Shown here piece by piece: positions 40,886 to 49,602 of a stretch of 64,000 nt of DNA. The stretch's first letter is position 1, and every line of letters begins with the position of its first letter. The notes under the pieces are model-generated. The model made no database searches and had not been told where the DNA came from. It saw only the letters and a program-made list of their open reading frames with translations. The stretch is from contig NZ_FTNO01000001.1 in NCBI RefSeq assembly GCF_900156425.1, positions 1,240,001 to 1,304,000 on the forward strand. The letters are read 5' to 3'. Source of the stretch: Haladaptatus litoreus (lineage in GTDB: Archaea > Halobacteriota > Halobacteria > Halobacteriales > Haladaptataceae). The translations under genes were made by a program, and so were the position numbers.

Positions 40886-42007
40886 ATGACCGGCTTTTCG
40901 GACAGGGTCGAACACGTATCGATTAGCGGAATTCGGAAAGTGTTCGAAGCCGCAGGAGACGACGCTATCAACCTCGGCATCGGCCAACCGGACTTTCCAA
41001 CCCCACAGCACGCGCGACAGGCCGCACTCGACGCCATCGAATCCGGCGCGACGGACGCCTACACCTCGAACAAAGGCATCGTAGAACTCCGAGAGGCCAT
41101 CAGCGCGAAGCACGAGCGCGACAACGACCTCGACGTTCCGCCGGAGAACATCATCGCTACCGCAGGCGGAAGCGAAGCCCTTCACCTCGTTATGGAGGCT
41201 CACGTGAATCAGGGCGAGGAAGTCATCTTCCCCGACCCCGGATTCGTCGCCTACGACGCCCTCACGCACATCGCTGGCGGAACGCCGAAACCAGTGGCAG
41301 TCCGCGAAGACCTCACACTCGACCCCGCAGATGTCGAGGACGCGATTACGGACGACACGGCGGCGTTCGTCGTGAACAGCCCCGGCAATCCGACCGGCGC
41401 AGTTTCTTCCGAGGAAGACATTCGCGAGTTCGCCCGCATCGCGGACGAACACGATGTACTCTGCATCACAGACGAGGTGTACGAACACATCGTCTTCGAC
41501 GGTGACCACTACTCACCGATGGAGTTCGCGGAATCGGACAACGTCGTCATCGTCAACGCCTGCTCGAAAACCTACTCGATGACCGGCTGGCGACTCGGCT
41601 GGGTCGCCGGAAGCGAACGCCGAATCGAGCGCATGCTCCGCGTTCATCAGTACGTCCAAGCCTGCGCGAGCGCCCCGGCGCAGTTCGCCGCGAAAGGTGC
41701 GCTTTCCGGCCCGCAAGACCCGGTGCAGGAAATGGTCTCCTCGTTCGAAGAGCGCAGGGACGTACTTTTGGACGGCCTTTCGGACATCGGCCTCGAAACG
41801 CCGACGCCGTCCGGAGCCTTCTACGCCATGCCGAAAGTGCCCGAAGGATGGATTGACGAAGTGCTTTCCCGCGGCGTCGTCGTCGTTCCCGGCGAAGCCT
41901 TCGGCGAGAACGGCGCTGGCTACGCACGCATCTCCTATGCAACTGGTGTCGAAGAAATCAAGGAGGCGCTGGAAATCATGGGCGAAGCGGCGGACGCGGT
42001 TCGGTAA
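40886..42007 (+). CDS. PLP-dependent aminotransferase (AspC-like)
   Basis: The 373-residue enzyme is a class I/II aminotransferase with 'AINLGIGQPDFPTPQHARQA', the substrate/cofactor motif 'VVNSPGNPTGAVSSEEDIRE' and the PLP lysine in 'NACSKTYSMTGWRLGWVAGS' (SKTYSMTG). It transfers amino groups between amino acids and 2-oxoacids; specificity may be aspartate or aromatic amino acids. ATG 40886, length complete. Preceded by the acidic 49-residue gene by 66 bases. Confidence 0.9.
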   Translation: MTGFSDRVEHVSISGIRKVFEAAGDDAINLGIGQPDFPTPQHARQAALDAIESGATDAYTSNKGIVELREAISAKHERDNDLDVPPENIIATAGGSEALHLVMEAHVNQGEEVIFPDPGFVAYDALTHIAGGTPKPVAVREDLTLDPADVEDAITDDTAAFVVNSPGNPTGAVSSEEDIREFARIADEHDVLCITDEVYEHIVFDGDHYSPMEFAESDNVVIVNACSKTYSMTGWRLGWVAGSERRIERMLRVHQYVQACASAPAQFAAKGALSGPQDPVQEMVSSFEERRDVLLDGLSDIGLETPTPSGAFYAMPKVPEGWIDEVLSRGVVVVPGEAFGENGAGYARISYATGVEEIKEALEIMGEAADAVR

Positions 42008-42088
42008 TCGGAATCGGTGAAACGCTTTTTCACTCCGTGCTTCCACTGACCTGAGATTTTATCTTCTTTGCCCCCGTGTTTTGATGCC

Positions 42089-42940
42089 ATGCCCATCTCG
42101 CGCCACGACTCCGGCGCAGTCTCCGCCTTCCGCGCCGTCGTTTCCCAGATTCATCCGGTGTTCATGCTTCCACCCATCGCGGCGTCGTGGTTCGGGAGCA
42201 TGCTCGCCGGACAGTTCTCGCTCCTGACGGGCGCACTCCACATGACGGCCATCTTCGCGGGAGTCTACACGGCCCACGTCAAGGACGGCTACATCGATTT
42301 TCACGTCCGTGGTGAGGACGACGACCATCCACTCACAGAACGAGGATGCAAACTCCTCCTTGCCGCCGCGACCGCAGTCTTCGCGCTCTGTCTCGCCGGT
42401 CTTTGGGCCATCGTCGGAATCGGTGCCGCACTCATCACGCTTCCGGGGTGGTTCGTCGGCTATCTCCACGCGCCGCAACTCGACATGCACCCGATTTCTG
42501 CGACCGGGGGCTACCCGCTCGGCATCGCGCTCGCGATTCTCGGCGGGTTCTACACGCAAACGCAAACGCTCGCGCCGATTGCGCTCGCGTTCGCTGGCGT
42601 CTTTTTCGTCCTCCTTTCCGGCGTGAAAGTCATCGACGACGCGCAGGATTACGACTACGACCGTTCCATCTCGAAACGCACCGTGGCAGTCGTCCTCGGG
42701 CGCGAATGCGCCCGGACGACGGCGTTTTTGCTCATGGCATTCTCCCTGCTCTGCGTCCTCGGATTCGTCGTCGCCGAGGTCTTTCCCCCGAGCAGTGTTC
42801 TCGCGGTGCTGGCCTTCGCGGTAATCGTCGTCGTCGCCCACCGTACCGGGCCGGAATTGGCCACGATGCTCCTAATTCGCGGGTCGTACGTTTTCCTCGC
42901 GCTTCTGCTCGCGGCGGTTTGGTTCCGGCCCCTGTCGTAA
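42089..42940 (+). CDS. UbiA-family prenyltransferase-like membrane protein
   Basis: The 283-residue protein has about eight hydrophobic helices and the Asp-rich motif KVIDDAQDYDYDRSISKRT, the second motif of UbiA prenyltransferases. A first motif candidate is 'AHVKDGYIDFHVRGEDDDH'. UbiA enzymes attach prenyl chains to aromatic acceptors or lipids; in archaea they serve quinone, heme or membrane-lipid synthesis. Substrate cannot be told. ATG 42089 is preferred over a TTG upstream. It is followed within 31 bases by a small gene. Confidence 0.82.
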   Translation: MPISRHDSGAVSAFRAVVSQIHPVFMLPPIAASWFGSMLAGQFSLLTGALHMTAIFAGVYTAHVKDGYIDFHVRGEDDDHPLTERGCKLLLAAATAVFALCLAGLWAIVGIGAALITLPGWFVGYLHAPQLDMHPISATGGYPLGIALAILGGFYTQTQTLAPIALAFAGVFFVLLSGVKVIDDAQDYDYDRSISKRTVAVVLGRECARTTAFLLMAFSLLCVLGFVVAEVFPPSSVLAVLAFAVIVVVAHRTGPELATMLLIRGSYVFLALLLAAVWFRPLS

Positions 42941-42971
42941 CGCTATTGTCCTGTTGATAAAACCAGAATTT

Positions 42972-43082
42972 ATGACAGATTGGCTCGACTCCGATACGGT
43001 CGCCGAGCAGTACGAAGAACGGTTCGGGGACGGGGTTTTCCACGTCACGAAAAATACCGGGATGTTCGTCGCGCGCGAGTGA
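42972..43082 (+). CDS. 36-residue small protein
   Basis: ATG 42972 opens 36 codons (MTDWLDSDTVAEQYEERFGD) ending TGA at 43082. The sequence is acidic then basic, with VFHVTKNTGMFVARE. It is 31 bases after the prenyltransferase stop on the same strand. It may be a haloarchaeal micro-protein; nothing shows its function. Confidence 0.4.
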   Translation: MTDWLDSDTVAEQYEERFGDGVFHVTKNTGMFVARE

Positions 43083-43204
43083 ACGACGGTCGAAATCGGT
43101 GGCAAGACCGAAACTCCGGACGAAAACCGGACAGCGAAAACGATTTCCCCGCGAACCCTGACCGGGACACTTACACCTCTCCTCTTCATCTAACAATTGT
43201 AGTC

Positions 43205-43636
43205 GTGACCGAATCAACGTTTACCGAGGAAAAAGCGTACGCCTACGTCACCCGCAAAGAGGCGGAGTCCCGCGAACTGCTCGTGTTTGAGCATCCCAAC
43301 CCGGAGGGGGGCGTGCAGATTCCGAAAGGGGGCATCGAGGACGGGGAGTCGCCGCGCGAGGCGGTCGTTCGAGAAGTGAAGGAAGAAAGCGGTCTGACGG
43401 AGTTCGAGTCGATACAGTCCCTCACAACGGACGTGTGGGAACACCACGAGAAGCCGAAATCGTATCGTCGTCATTTCTTCCACCTCATCGCGGAGGAATC
43501 CCGCGATCAGTGGCGACACACGGTCACAGGAGACGGCGAAGACGAGGGGGTCGTCTACGATTATTTCTGGATTCTCCCAGGGTCGATTTCGCTGGCGCGT
43601 GAGATGGACGATTACGTCAATCAAATACTACTGTAA
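43205..43636 (+). CDS. Nudix hydrolase
   Basis: The 143-residue enzyme starts at GTG and has a complete Nudix box: GGIEDGESPREAVVREVKEE followed by SGL (GX5EX7REUXEEXGU). It should hydrolyse a nucleoside diphosphate linked to another moiety. Surrounding 'VTRKEAESRELLVFEHPNPE' is typical of the fold. Its substrate is open: NTP, ADP-ribose or dinucleotide. It is convergent with the frameshifted gene, overlapping by 9 bases. Confidence 0.85.
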   Translation: MTESTFTEEKAYAYVTRKEAESRELLVFEHPNPEGGVQIPKGGIEDGESPREAVVREVKEESGLTEFESIQSLTTDVWEHHEKPKSYRRHFFHLIAEESRDQWRHTVTGDGEDEGVVYDYFWILPGSISLAREMDDYVNQILL

Positions 43637-44022
43637 CTCCGTTTCGAGCGTCTGACACTGTTCTATCCACTCCTCCTCGAAGGTCGAACTCGTCACGACT
43701 CGCCCTGCGAGATTCGAGATTTCGGGGACTCCTTCTGTCTTGCACCACGAGACGCATTGTTCGTAGACAGAAATGGAAATTTCGTCGGCGTCTCGAACAA
43801 CCCGGAGTTCGTTCGCACCCGAAAGATACGCGACGAATGCGCGGGTGTGCGCCAGTCTGTAAGCGTCCACTCGCCGTGGATTTTTCGAACCGGGAGAGCG
43901 TCATAATTCGGTGATTCGAAATCGAACCACTCGATGACTGACGATAGCTTCGACTCATCGAGATACAACTGGCTGGGTTGAACCTCACCGAGCGGAACGC
44001 GAAGCGATTCCGGCACGCACAC
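43628..44022 (-). pseudogene. ParB/sulfiredoxin-like gene broken by a frameshift at the DGHTRA motif
   Basis: Two minus frames together give one family protein: an N-terminal part (EVQPSQLYLDESKLSSVIEW, DALPVRKIHGEWTLTD) in frame one, then HTRAFVAYLSGANELRVVRD and a helical C-terminal part in another. In family members GEWTLTDGHTRAF is continuous. Here five bases (43850-43854) stand between GAC and CAC where three (one Gly codon) would be expected. A 2-base insertion explains it. It is either a pseudogene, or an assembly error. Start GTG 44022 is approximate. Confidence 0.6.
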
Positions 44023-44061
44023 ACGTCAACGCTTAACCACGAAAACACCGTCGGTACTGGC

Positions 44062-44943
44062 ATGCCTGAATTGACTCACGACGACGCAATCGTCAACGGC
44101 GTCCGCCACCACTACGTCGAGGCCGGAGAGGGGCCGCTGGTCGTCCTCCTCCACGGTTTTCCGGAGTTCTGGTACTCGTGGCGGAAACAGATTCCGGCAC
44201 TCGCGGAGGCCGGATACCGGGTCGTCGCACCGGATTTGCGCGGCTACAACGCCTCCGAGAAACCGCACAGCGTCGAACAGTACGGACTCGACGAACTGGT
44301 CGGCGACGTGCTCGGACTTATCGACCATTTTGACGAAGAGAGTGCCCACATCGTCGGTCACGACTGGGGCGGCCTCATCGCGTGGGAAGTCGCCATTCGC
44401 CATCCCGAGCGAGTCGAAAAACTCGCGGTATTGAACGCACCGCATCCGGAACGGTTTCGAGAGATGCTCCGAACGCCGGAACAACTTCGGCGTTCGTGGT
44501 ACGTGTTCTACTTTCAGTTGCCGTGGCTCCCCGAACGTCTGCTCTCCATTCGCAACTACACTCCCATCGCGGAACTGTTCCGCGACGGTGCGGAAAATCC
44601 GAACGCCTTCGATGAACTCGACATTCAGCGATACGTCGAGGCCGCCAAGCAACCGGGTGCACTGACGAGCGCGATTAACTACTATCGAGCGCTCTTCTGG
44701 GAGCGAGCACGGAACGAACTCCGGGCGCTGTTCGGCCGCTCTCGAAGCAATAACGAAGTACAGGCACCCACCCTACTGATTTGGGGCGAACAGGACGCGG
44801 CCCTCCGAGTCGAACTGACGGAGGGAATGGAGCGATGGGTTCCGAACCTCAGGGTCGAACGACTGCCGAACGCGAGTCACTGGGTGCAGAATGACCGACC
44901 GGAGAAAGTGAGCAACCTGCTGGTCGAATTTCTGGAAGGCTGA
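44062..44943 (+). CDS. Alpha/beta hydrolase (epoxide-hydrolase-like)
   Basis: The 293-residue protein has the oxyanion HGFPEFWYSW, the nucleophile Asp in VGHDWGGLIAW, and an acid/His pair with the catalytic His in LPNASHWVQNDRPEK. 'HGFPE' plus 'GHDWGG' are typical of epoxide hydrolases/haloalkane dehalogenases; the nucleophile is Asp, not Ser. Substrate unknown. ATG 44062 (MPELTHDDAIVNG) is chosen. It is followed by the amidotransferase gene after 58 bases. Confidence 0.85.
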   Translation: MPELTHDDAIVNGVRHHYVEAGEGPLVVLLHGFPEFWYSWRKQIPALAEAGYRVVAPDLRGYNASEKPHSVEQYGLDELVGDVLGLIDHFDEESAHIVGHDWGGLIAWEVAIRHPERVEKLAVLNAPHPERFREMLRTPEQLRRSWYVFYFQLPWLPERLLSIRNYTPIAELFRDGAENPNAFDELDIQRYVEAAKQPGALTSAINYYRALFWERARNELRALFGRSRSNNEVQAPTLLIWGEQDAALRVELTEGMERWVPNLRVERLPNASHWVQNDRPEKVSNLLVEFLEG

Positions 44944-45001
44944 GTTTCGCCGGTTTCCGCCGGCCATAGCTTTTTGACCGATTCCGTTCGATAGTCGGTC
45001 G

Positions 45002-45664
45002 ATGTTGCTCGTACTGGAAAACGAGGTCAACCCCGATTTCCGCTACTTCGTTCGCGAGATGCGAACCTATCTTCCGGAGCACCGAGTTTACGACTACGCG
45101 AACGAGGGCGGGAACCCATCGCTCTCCGGCGTGGACGGCGTCATCGTCGCCGGAAGCACGGCGGGCGTGTACGAGCGTGCGGACTATCCGTGGATGGACG
45201 AGGAAATCCAGTTCGTCCGCGAACTGGTCGCTCGCGAGATTCCGACCCTCGGTGTCTGTTTCGGCCACCAAATCGTCAACCACGCGCTCGGCGGGTCGGT
45301 CGAACATCGCGGACTGACGAACGAACTCGTCCGTGCTGACCTCGCGGACGACCCGATTTTCGAGGCTGTTTCGCCGGTCGTTCCGGCGGTTCACGGCGAC
45401 CACCTGGTCGAAACCGGAAACGGGATGGAAACGATTGCCTCAACGAAGTACAACGACCATTTCGCCACTCGGCATCGGGACGTTCCGTTGTGGACGATGC
45501 AGTTTCATCCGGAGTTTACGGAGAGGCTTTACCCGAGAGTGTCCGCGGATTTTGGCTGGCAGGAGAACGAGGACTCGTTTTCGGACGTGAACGGGGAGCA
45601 GGTGTTCGAAAATTTCGCTCGACTGGTTGGCGTGGACGAAAACAGCGACGACCGCGAGTTGTGA
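45002..45664 (+). CDS. Class I glutamine amidotransferase
   Basis: The 220-residue protein has the GATase triad: Cys in 'PTLGVCFGHQIVNHALGG' and His/Glu in 'WTMQFHPEFTERLYP'. Its start MLLVLENEVNPDFRYFV is that of GMP-synthase-subunit-like or YfdE-type amidotransferases. It transfers ammonia from glutamine to an unknown partner; no synthetase subunit is adjacent. The stop is 6 bases from the convergent YchF stop. Confidence 0.85.
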   Translation: MLLVLENEVNPDFRYFVREMRTYLPEHRVYDYANEGGNPSLSGVDGVIVAGSTAGVYERADYPWMDEEIQFVRELVAREIPTLGVCFGHQIVNHALGGSVEHRGLTNELVRADLADDPIFEAVSPVVPAVHGDHLVETGNGMETIASTKYNDHFATRHRDVPLWTMQFHPEFTERLYPRVSADFGWQENEDSFSDVNGEQVFENFARLVGVDENSDDREL

Positions 45665-45670
45665 CCACGA

Positions 45671-46852
45671 CTACTTCGCCGTACTCACGATTTTGATGAC
45701 GTCGCCCTCTTCCAACTCGTAGGAGTCGCTGATGTCGCGGTTCGTCTTCGCGTTGACGGCGTGGAGATAGCCGTCGCCGATGTCGCTGTGAACTGCATAC
45801 GCGAGGTCTGGTGGAGTCGAACCGTTCGGGAGCAGAAAGGCGTCGGGAAGCACGTTTCCTTGGCCGTCCGTCCACTTCGATTCGTTCTGCACGGGATAGG
45901 CCGTGATTCTGTCGAGCAGGTCGTAGACGGCGGTGTCGAGGGCGTCCTGCACGCCGGTTCCGCCCCACTCCTGCATGACGCCTCTGATTCGTTCGAGTCC
46001 GGCCTGCTGTTGGCCGCTCAGGTCGCCAACGATTTCGAAATCGTCATCACCGGAATCGTAGTCCACGACGCCCGCTTCGACTCCCTTCTGAAGTGCGAGT
46101 TCGCCTTCTGCAGTCGCAGGGATGACGGGTTTGCCGGTTTCGCGCAGTCGTTCGATGTTCTCTTCGGGCGCGATGTCGGCCTTGTTCGCCACGAGAATTA
46201 TCGGCTTGGTTCGGGCGCGGATGTCGCGGGCGAGTGCTTCGCGATGGTCGTCCGTCCACTGTTGGGGGTCGTCGGGGTATTCGAGTTCGCGGAGGCTAGC
46301 CGCCACTTCGTGTTCGCTCGCGCCGAATCCCGTCAGCATCTCCGAGAGAGCCTCGTCGATGTCGAATCCGGGCGAGCGCGACTGGCGTTCGACGGTTTCC
46401 CAGTTGCGTTCGATGATGCCTGCGAGCCACTGGTTCATCTCCTCCTCGATGAAATCGACTTCCTCGACTGGGTCGTAGGTGCCGACTTCGACGGGTTCGC
46501 CTTCCTCGTTGGTTCCGCCGGAAGCGTCCACGACGTTGATGATTGCGTCGGCGTTCGTCAGTTCGTCCAAGAACTGGTTACCCAGTCCACGGCCTTCGTG
46601 TGCGCCCGGGACAAGTCCAGCCACGTCGAGCAGTTCGATGGGGACGTAGCGTTTGCCGTCGTGGCAGTGTTCGTTCCCACATCGTTCATCGCGTTCGAGA
46701 CAGGGACAGTCGGTTCGGACGTGGCTCACGCCGCGATTCGCGTCGATTGTCGTGAATGGGTAGTTCGCCACGTCTACCTCGGCCAGCGTCGCAGATTTGT
46801 AGAAGGTGGACTTCCCGGCGTTGGGCTTGCCCGCGAGCGCGATGGAAATCAT
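45671..46852 (-). CDS. ychF: YchF/OLA1-family GTPase (redox-regulated ATPase)
   Basis: The 393-residue protein starts [20 protein letters not shown] (G1) with '[20 protein letters not shown]' (G3) and [12 protein letters not shown] (NKAD, the G4-like element). It ends in a TGS domain ([16 protein letters not shown]). The family binds ribosomes and responds to oxidative stress in bacteria and eukaryotes; the archaeal subgroup is longer. ATG 46852 is chosen; an open frame continues upstream but runs through the intergenic repeat. Confidence 0.92.
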   Translation of the reverse strand: MISIALAGKPNAGKSTFYKSATLAEVDVANYPFTTIDANRGVSHVRTDCPCLERDERCGNEHCHDGKRYVPIELLDVAGLVPGAHEGRGLGNQFLDELTNADAIINVVDASGGTNEEGEPVEVGTYDPVEEVDFIEEEMNQWLAGIIERNWETVERQSRSPGFDIDEALSEMLTGFGASEHEVAASLRELEYPDDPQQWTDDHREALARDIRARTKPIILVANKADIAPEENIERLRETGKPVIPATAEGELALQKGVEAGVVDYDSGDDDFEIVGDLSGQQQAGLERIRGVMQEWGGTGVQDALDTAVYDLLDRITAYPVQNESKWTDGQGNVLPDAFLLPNGSTPPDLAYAVHSDIGDGYLHAVNAKTNRDISDSYELEEGDVIKIVSTAK

Positions 46853-46936
46853 GCTCGTCGGTAACAGGGAAACCGGGAACTGCCTTTCGGTTTTTCGAGA
46901 GAGGATGTTCGTGAACGAATCTTCGCAACCGGGATG

Positions 46937-47183
46937 GCGCGCTAGCGTGGCAGCGAGGACTGTACGTCCGAGACGCCAGCGCTGACAGCGTGCGAGGTCT
47001 TCGTGAGCGGAGTTCTCGTGAGCAACGCGAACGAGAGCAGGGAAGCGCTTGCTATTCCCGTGCGAGCGAACGGCTCGGCAGAGCGTGTCTCTGACGATGG
47101 ATGACTGACCGAGTGAAACGAGGGAAGGAATCAGTTTGGGGAGGGTGTGGCTTACGGAGGCGGTTATCTGTTGACGTGATTTG
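46937..47183. repeat. Dispersed intergenic repeat, copy B (reverse)
   Basis: On the plus strand it holds GAGGACTGTACGTCCGAGACG, CTGACAGCGTGCGAGGTCTTC, GCGAGCGAACGGCTCG, TGGATGACTGA, then GACGTGATTTG at the end: the reverse order of copy C blocks and the same order as copy A-right. A further solo TTTGGAGTCGTGATTTG end lies at 47242-47258. Noncoding, in the YchF-to-GNAT gap. Confidence 0.5.
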
Positions 47184-47395
47184 TCTATATCATATCTGTT
47201 CCGGGGTAAACTACGCACTGCCTGTTTCGTCAAGGCCGTCATTTGGAGTCGTGATTTGTCCTATAATGTCGAAAATAACCACAAAACCCGACCAAAATCA
47301 CTCTCAAACGACCCAATCCATAGAATCGTAAGTCCTCTCAGTCCACTGTCCAATCCATCGTTAATAATAAGTAGGGATAAGTGGTAACAGTGTGC

Positions 47396-48127
47396 ATGGA
47401 GTTCTCCGAGAAACTAGAGTTCGGCCACGAAGACCGCAAGCACATCTACGAATACGTAGAACAGCACGGAACGGCCGACGCGGACGACGTACAGCAGTCG
47501 CTCGGCATCGACCCGAGTGGGTTCCTCCACCACGTCGCCATCCTCCGTCGGGATGGCTACCTCTCGGAGGACGACGGCGTCCTCACCGTCTCGCTCGAAA
47601 CCGGGGCGGAAGAGGAGTTCCTCGATGAGGATATAGAGTTCATCATCCGCCCCGCCCGGCAGGAAGACCTGACGGGTATCGTCGGCGCGATTCGACAGGT
47701 CGCGGAGGAAGGAACCTACATCGTCGCGGAAACCGTCGCGGACGAAATCGACCACCAGGAGGCCCTGCTCCGGCACAACGAACTCCAATCGCGGATGTTC
47801 TTCGTCGCCACGGTGAACGACGACGTGGTCGGCTGGGTGCACCTCCACGCGCCGGAACTGGACAAACTCAGCCACACTGCGGAGTTGACCGTCGGCGTCT
47901 TGGACGAGTACACCGGCCACGGAATCGGAAGCCACCTGCTCGAACGCGGGTTGGAGTGGGCCGGGTCGAACGGCTACGAAAAGGTGTACCAGAGCGCTCC
48001 TTCGACCAACCAGAACGCCATCGACTTCCTCAAAGCCCACGGCTGGGAAACCGAGGCGGTTCGGAAAGACCACTACAAAATCGGGGGCGACTACGTAGAC
48101 GAGGTGATGATGGCGGTGAAACTGTAG
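47396..48127 (+). CDS. Winged-helix/GNAT acetyltransferase fusion
   Basis: The 243-residue protein has an N-terminal helical HTH-like part (residues 1-60: 'EYVEQHGTADADDVQQSLGI', 'FLHHVAILRRDGYLSEDDGV') and a GNAT domain with acetyl-CoA motif A 'EYTGHGIGSHLLERGLEWAG' and the end AHGWETEAVRKDHYKIG. The fusion suggests an acetyltransferase that may bind DNA, or use the winged helix to find a partner. Substrate unknown. ATG 47396 is preferred over an upstream GTG. Confidence 0.82.
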   Translation: MEFSEKLEFGHEDRKHIYEYVEQHGTADADDVQQSLGIDPSGFLHHVAILRRDGYLSEDDGVLTVSLETGAEEEFLDEDIEFIIRPARQEDLTGIVGAIRQVAEEGTYIVAETVADEIDHQEALLRHNELQSRMFFVATVNDDVVGWVHLHAPELDKLSHTAELTVGVLDEYTGHGIGSHLLERGLEWAGSNGYEKVYQSAPSTNQNAIDFLKAHGWETEAVRKDHYKIGGDYVDEVMMAVKL

Positions 48128-48246
48128 CATCTCTATTTTCCAAACCAGTACCGCAACCGCATTGTTCCGAGAGCGATGGCGACTGCTCGGCAGGTGTTCG
48201 ATTTCGAAAAGGAACGTCGAACTCGATTCTCGCCGCCACCCCCCGT

Positions 48247-48453
48247 TTATTCGTGGCGAACCGGGAACGCGACTTCGACCGTCGCTTTGTATCCCGTTAT
48301 CTCACCATTCTCTACGTCGGCCGTCCAATCTTCGACTTCGACGCCGTGAATCTCGTCGATGGTCTGGCTCGCCTGTTCGACTGCTTCCCGAGCGGCGTCT
48401 TCCCACGATTCTTCGGACGTGCCGAGCACTTTGATGATTTTTACTGCCGTCAT
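48247..48453 (-). CDS. Dodecin (flavin-binding protein)
   Basis: The 68-residue protein (MTAVKIIKVLGTSEESWEDA) is a complete dodecin: 'VEQASQTIDEIHGVEVEDWT', then the beta hairpin 'ADVENGEITGYKATVEVAFP'. Trp in DWTADV stacks against riboflavin or lumichrome in the twelve-subunit sphere known from Halobacterium. It buffers free flavins and protects against light damage. ATG 48453; an alternative start 9 bases upstream. Its promoter region carries the repeat end in copy C. Confidence 0.9.
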   Translation of the reverse strand: MTAVKIIKVLGTSEESWEDAAREAVEQASQTIDEIHGVEVEDWTADVENGEITGYKATVEVAFPVRHE

Positions 48454-48514
48454 GGCATCCACCCTACGCCAGCATCCGGGTAGCGTTTTGTGGCCGTGCT
48501 TTGAGGTGGTTCGT

Positions 48515-48718
48515 TTGGAGTCGTGATTTGCTCACTCCTATTTGATTCGATTGTATCGAAGCAAATCACGACTCCAATGAAACCGCAAACCGCAACCGAC
48601 CACACACCTCCCCAACCGATTCCCGTCATTCGTTTCACTCATTCCGGTCATCCCTCGCACGCTGTCAGTACACCCCTTCGGACGTACAGTCCTCAGGAGC
48701 GTACCAGCGCGCGCCACA
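48515..48718. repeat. Dispersed intergenic repeat, copy C with 17-bp inverted ends
   Basis: TTGGAGTCGTGATTTGC (48515-48531) and its exact inverse (48561-48577) form a perfect 17-bp dyad separated by 29 bases; the loop has a second dyad (TTCGA/TCGAA). The stretch then follows copy A-left: GAAACCGCA, CAACCGA, CCCTCGCACGCTGTCAG, GGACGTACAG and CCAGCGCGC. Terminal inverted repeats suggest a short non-autonomous element. Confidence 0.55.
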
Positions 48719-48807
48719 GTGGCTGTAAAAATTTCGACCAACCATCCCTGCCCGATTCTGCCATTCGATTCTTGTACTTTCCCGACGTTCTATGGTTGGG
48801 GGAAAAC

Positions 48808-49203
48808 ATGGATTACAGCCAGTTTATCGGCCAGACACAGCACCGACTGAAGTTGGATACGCAGGGAAAAACGGTTCGAGCGATTCGCGCCACGCTGACG
48901 ACGCTCGGCGAGCGATTGCAGGAGGGGGAAGCCAAAGACCTCGCGGGGCCGCTCCCGATGGAAATCGACTGGTATCTCGAACGGGCGGAATCCGGCCAGC
49001 GATTCCACTTCGACGAGTTCGTAGACCGCGTTGCGGAGCGCGAAGGAATCGAACGACAGGACGCGCTCTTTCACGCCAAAGGCGTGCTGTCGCTCGTCGC
49101 CGAAGTCGTTCCGGAGGGAGAGTACCAACAGGTCCGCCAGCAGTTGCCGGACGAGTACGACCCGCTGTTCGAACTCGTCGGAAACGAAGAAGCGTTCGAC
49201 TAG
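48808..49203 (+). CDS. DUF2267-like protein
   Basis: The 131-residue product (MDYSQFIGQTQHRLKLDTQG) is mainly helical, with 'TLTTLGERLQEGEAKDLAGP' and 'GQLPDEYDPLFELVGNEEAF'-like end (PDEYDPLFELVG). The pattern 'F.......L.......A..A..A.L..L...L' with LPMEI is that of DUF2267, a family of unknown function. It ends 1 base past the convergent gene's stop, overlapping by four bases. Confidence 0.75.
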   Translation: MDYSQFIGQTQHRLKLDTQGKTVRAIRATLTTLGERLQEGEAKDLAGPLPMEIDWYLERAESGQRFHFDEFVDRVAEREGIERQDALFHAKGVLSLVAEVVPEGEYQQVRQQLPDEYDPLFELVGNEEAFD

Positions 49204-49580
49204 CGCCGTGCACGCCGGATTTCAGGACTCGGAATCCGGGTCAGCAGTTGCACCGTGTCGTGAATATTGTGGGTCTTCACGACCAGTTCCGCGACTTCCC
49301 GAACCGTGAACTCAGTCTCTATTTCGTGGCCGTAACAGCGTGCGTACAGCGCCAACCAGTCGTTGAGCGCCTGCTCAAGCCGCGTCATCTCCCATTCGTC
49401 GAATCGCACGAACTCGCCGGTTCGCCCTTCGACGTACACCGAGACGACATCGCCGACGCCCGAACGCAGGATGGACACCGCGCGCTCCTCGTCCGGCGGG
49501 TTTTCTGGCGGGTCGAACGATTTACGGTCGGCCTGCGCCCGGTTTGCGAGGTCGGCGATTCGGTCGCGGTGTTCGGTCAT
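49200..49580 (-). CDS. Haloarchaeal protein of unknown function, downstream of ETF-QO
   Basis: The 126-residue product (MTEHRDRIADLANRAQADRK) is acidic. It has a beta part 'VGDVVSVYVEGRTGEFVRFD' and helices 'LEQALNDWLALYARCYGHEI' and 'VREVAELVVKTHNIHDTVQL'. I do not recognise its family. It lies 22 bases after the ETF-quinone oxidoreductase stop and so is likely the last gene of that operon, suggesting a redox or regulatory helper. Confidence 0.6.
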   Translation of the reverse strand: MTEHRDRIADLANRAQADRKSFDPPENPPDEERAVSILRSGVGDVVSVYVEGRTGEFVRFDEWEMTRLEQALNDWLALYARCYGHEIETEFTVREVAELVVKTHNIHDTVQLLTRIPSPEIRRARR

Positions 49581-49602
49581 TCGTGACTCCTCCTGTTCTC
49601 GC

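Noticed and set aside
46853-47242. A long N-terminal extension of the YchF gene that stays open upstream
   Set aside because: It runs through the dispersed repeat, has no haloarchaeal acidic bias, and the GTPase P-loop begins right after the ATG at 46852.
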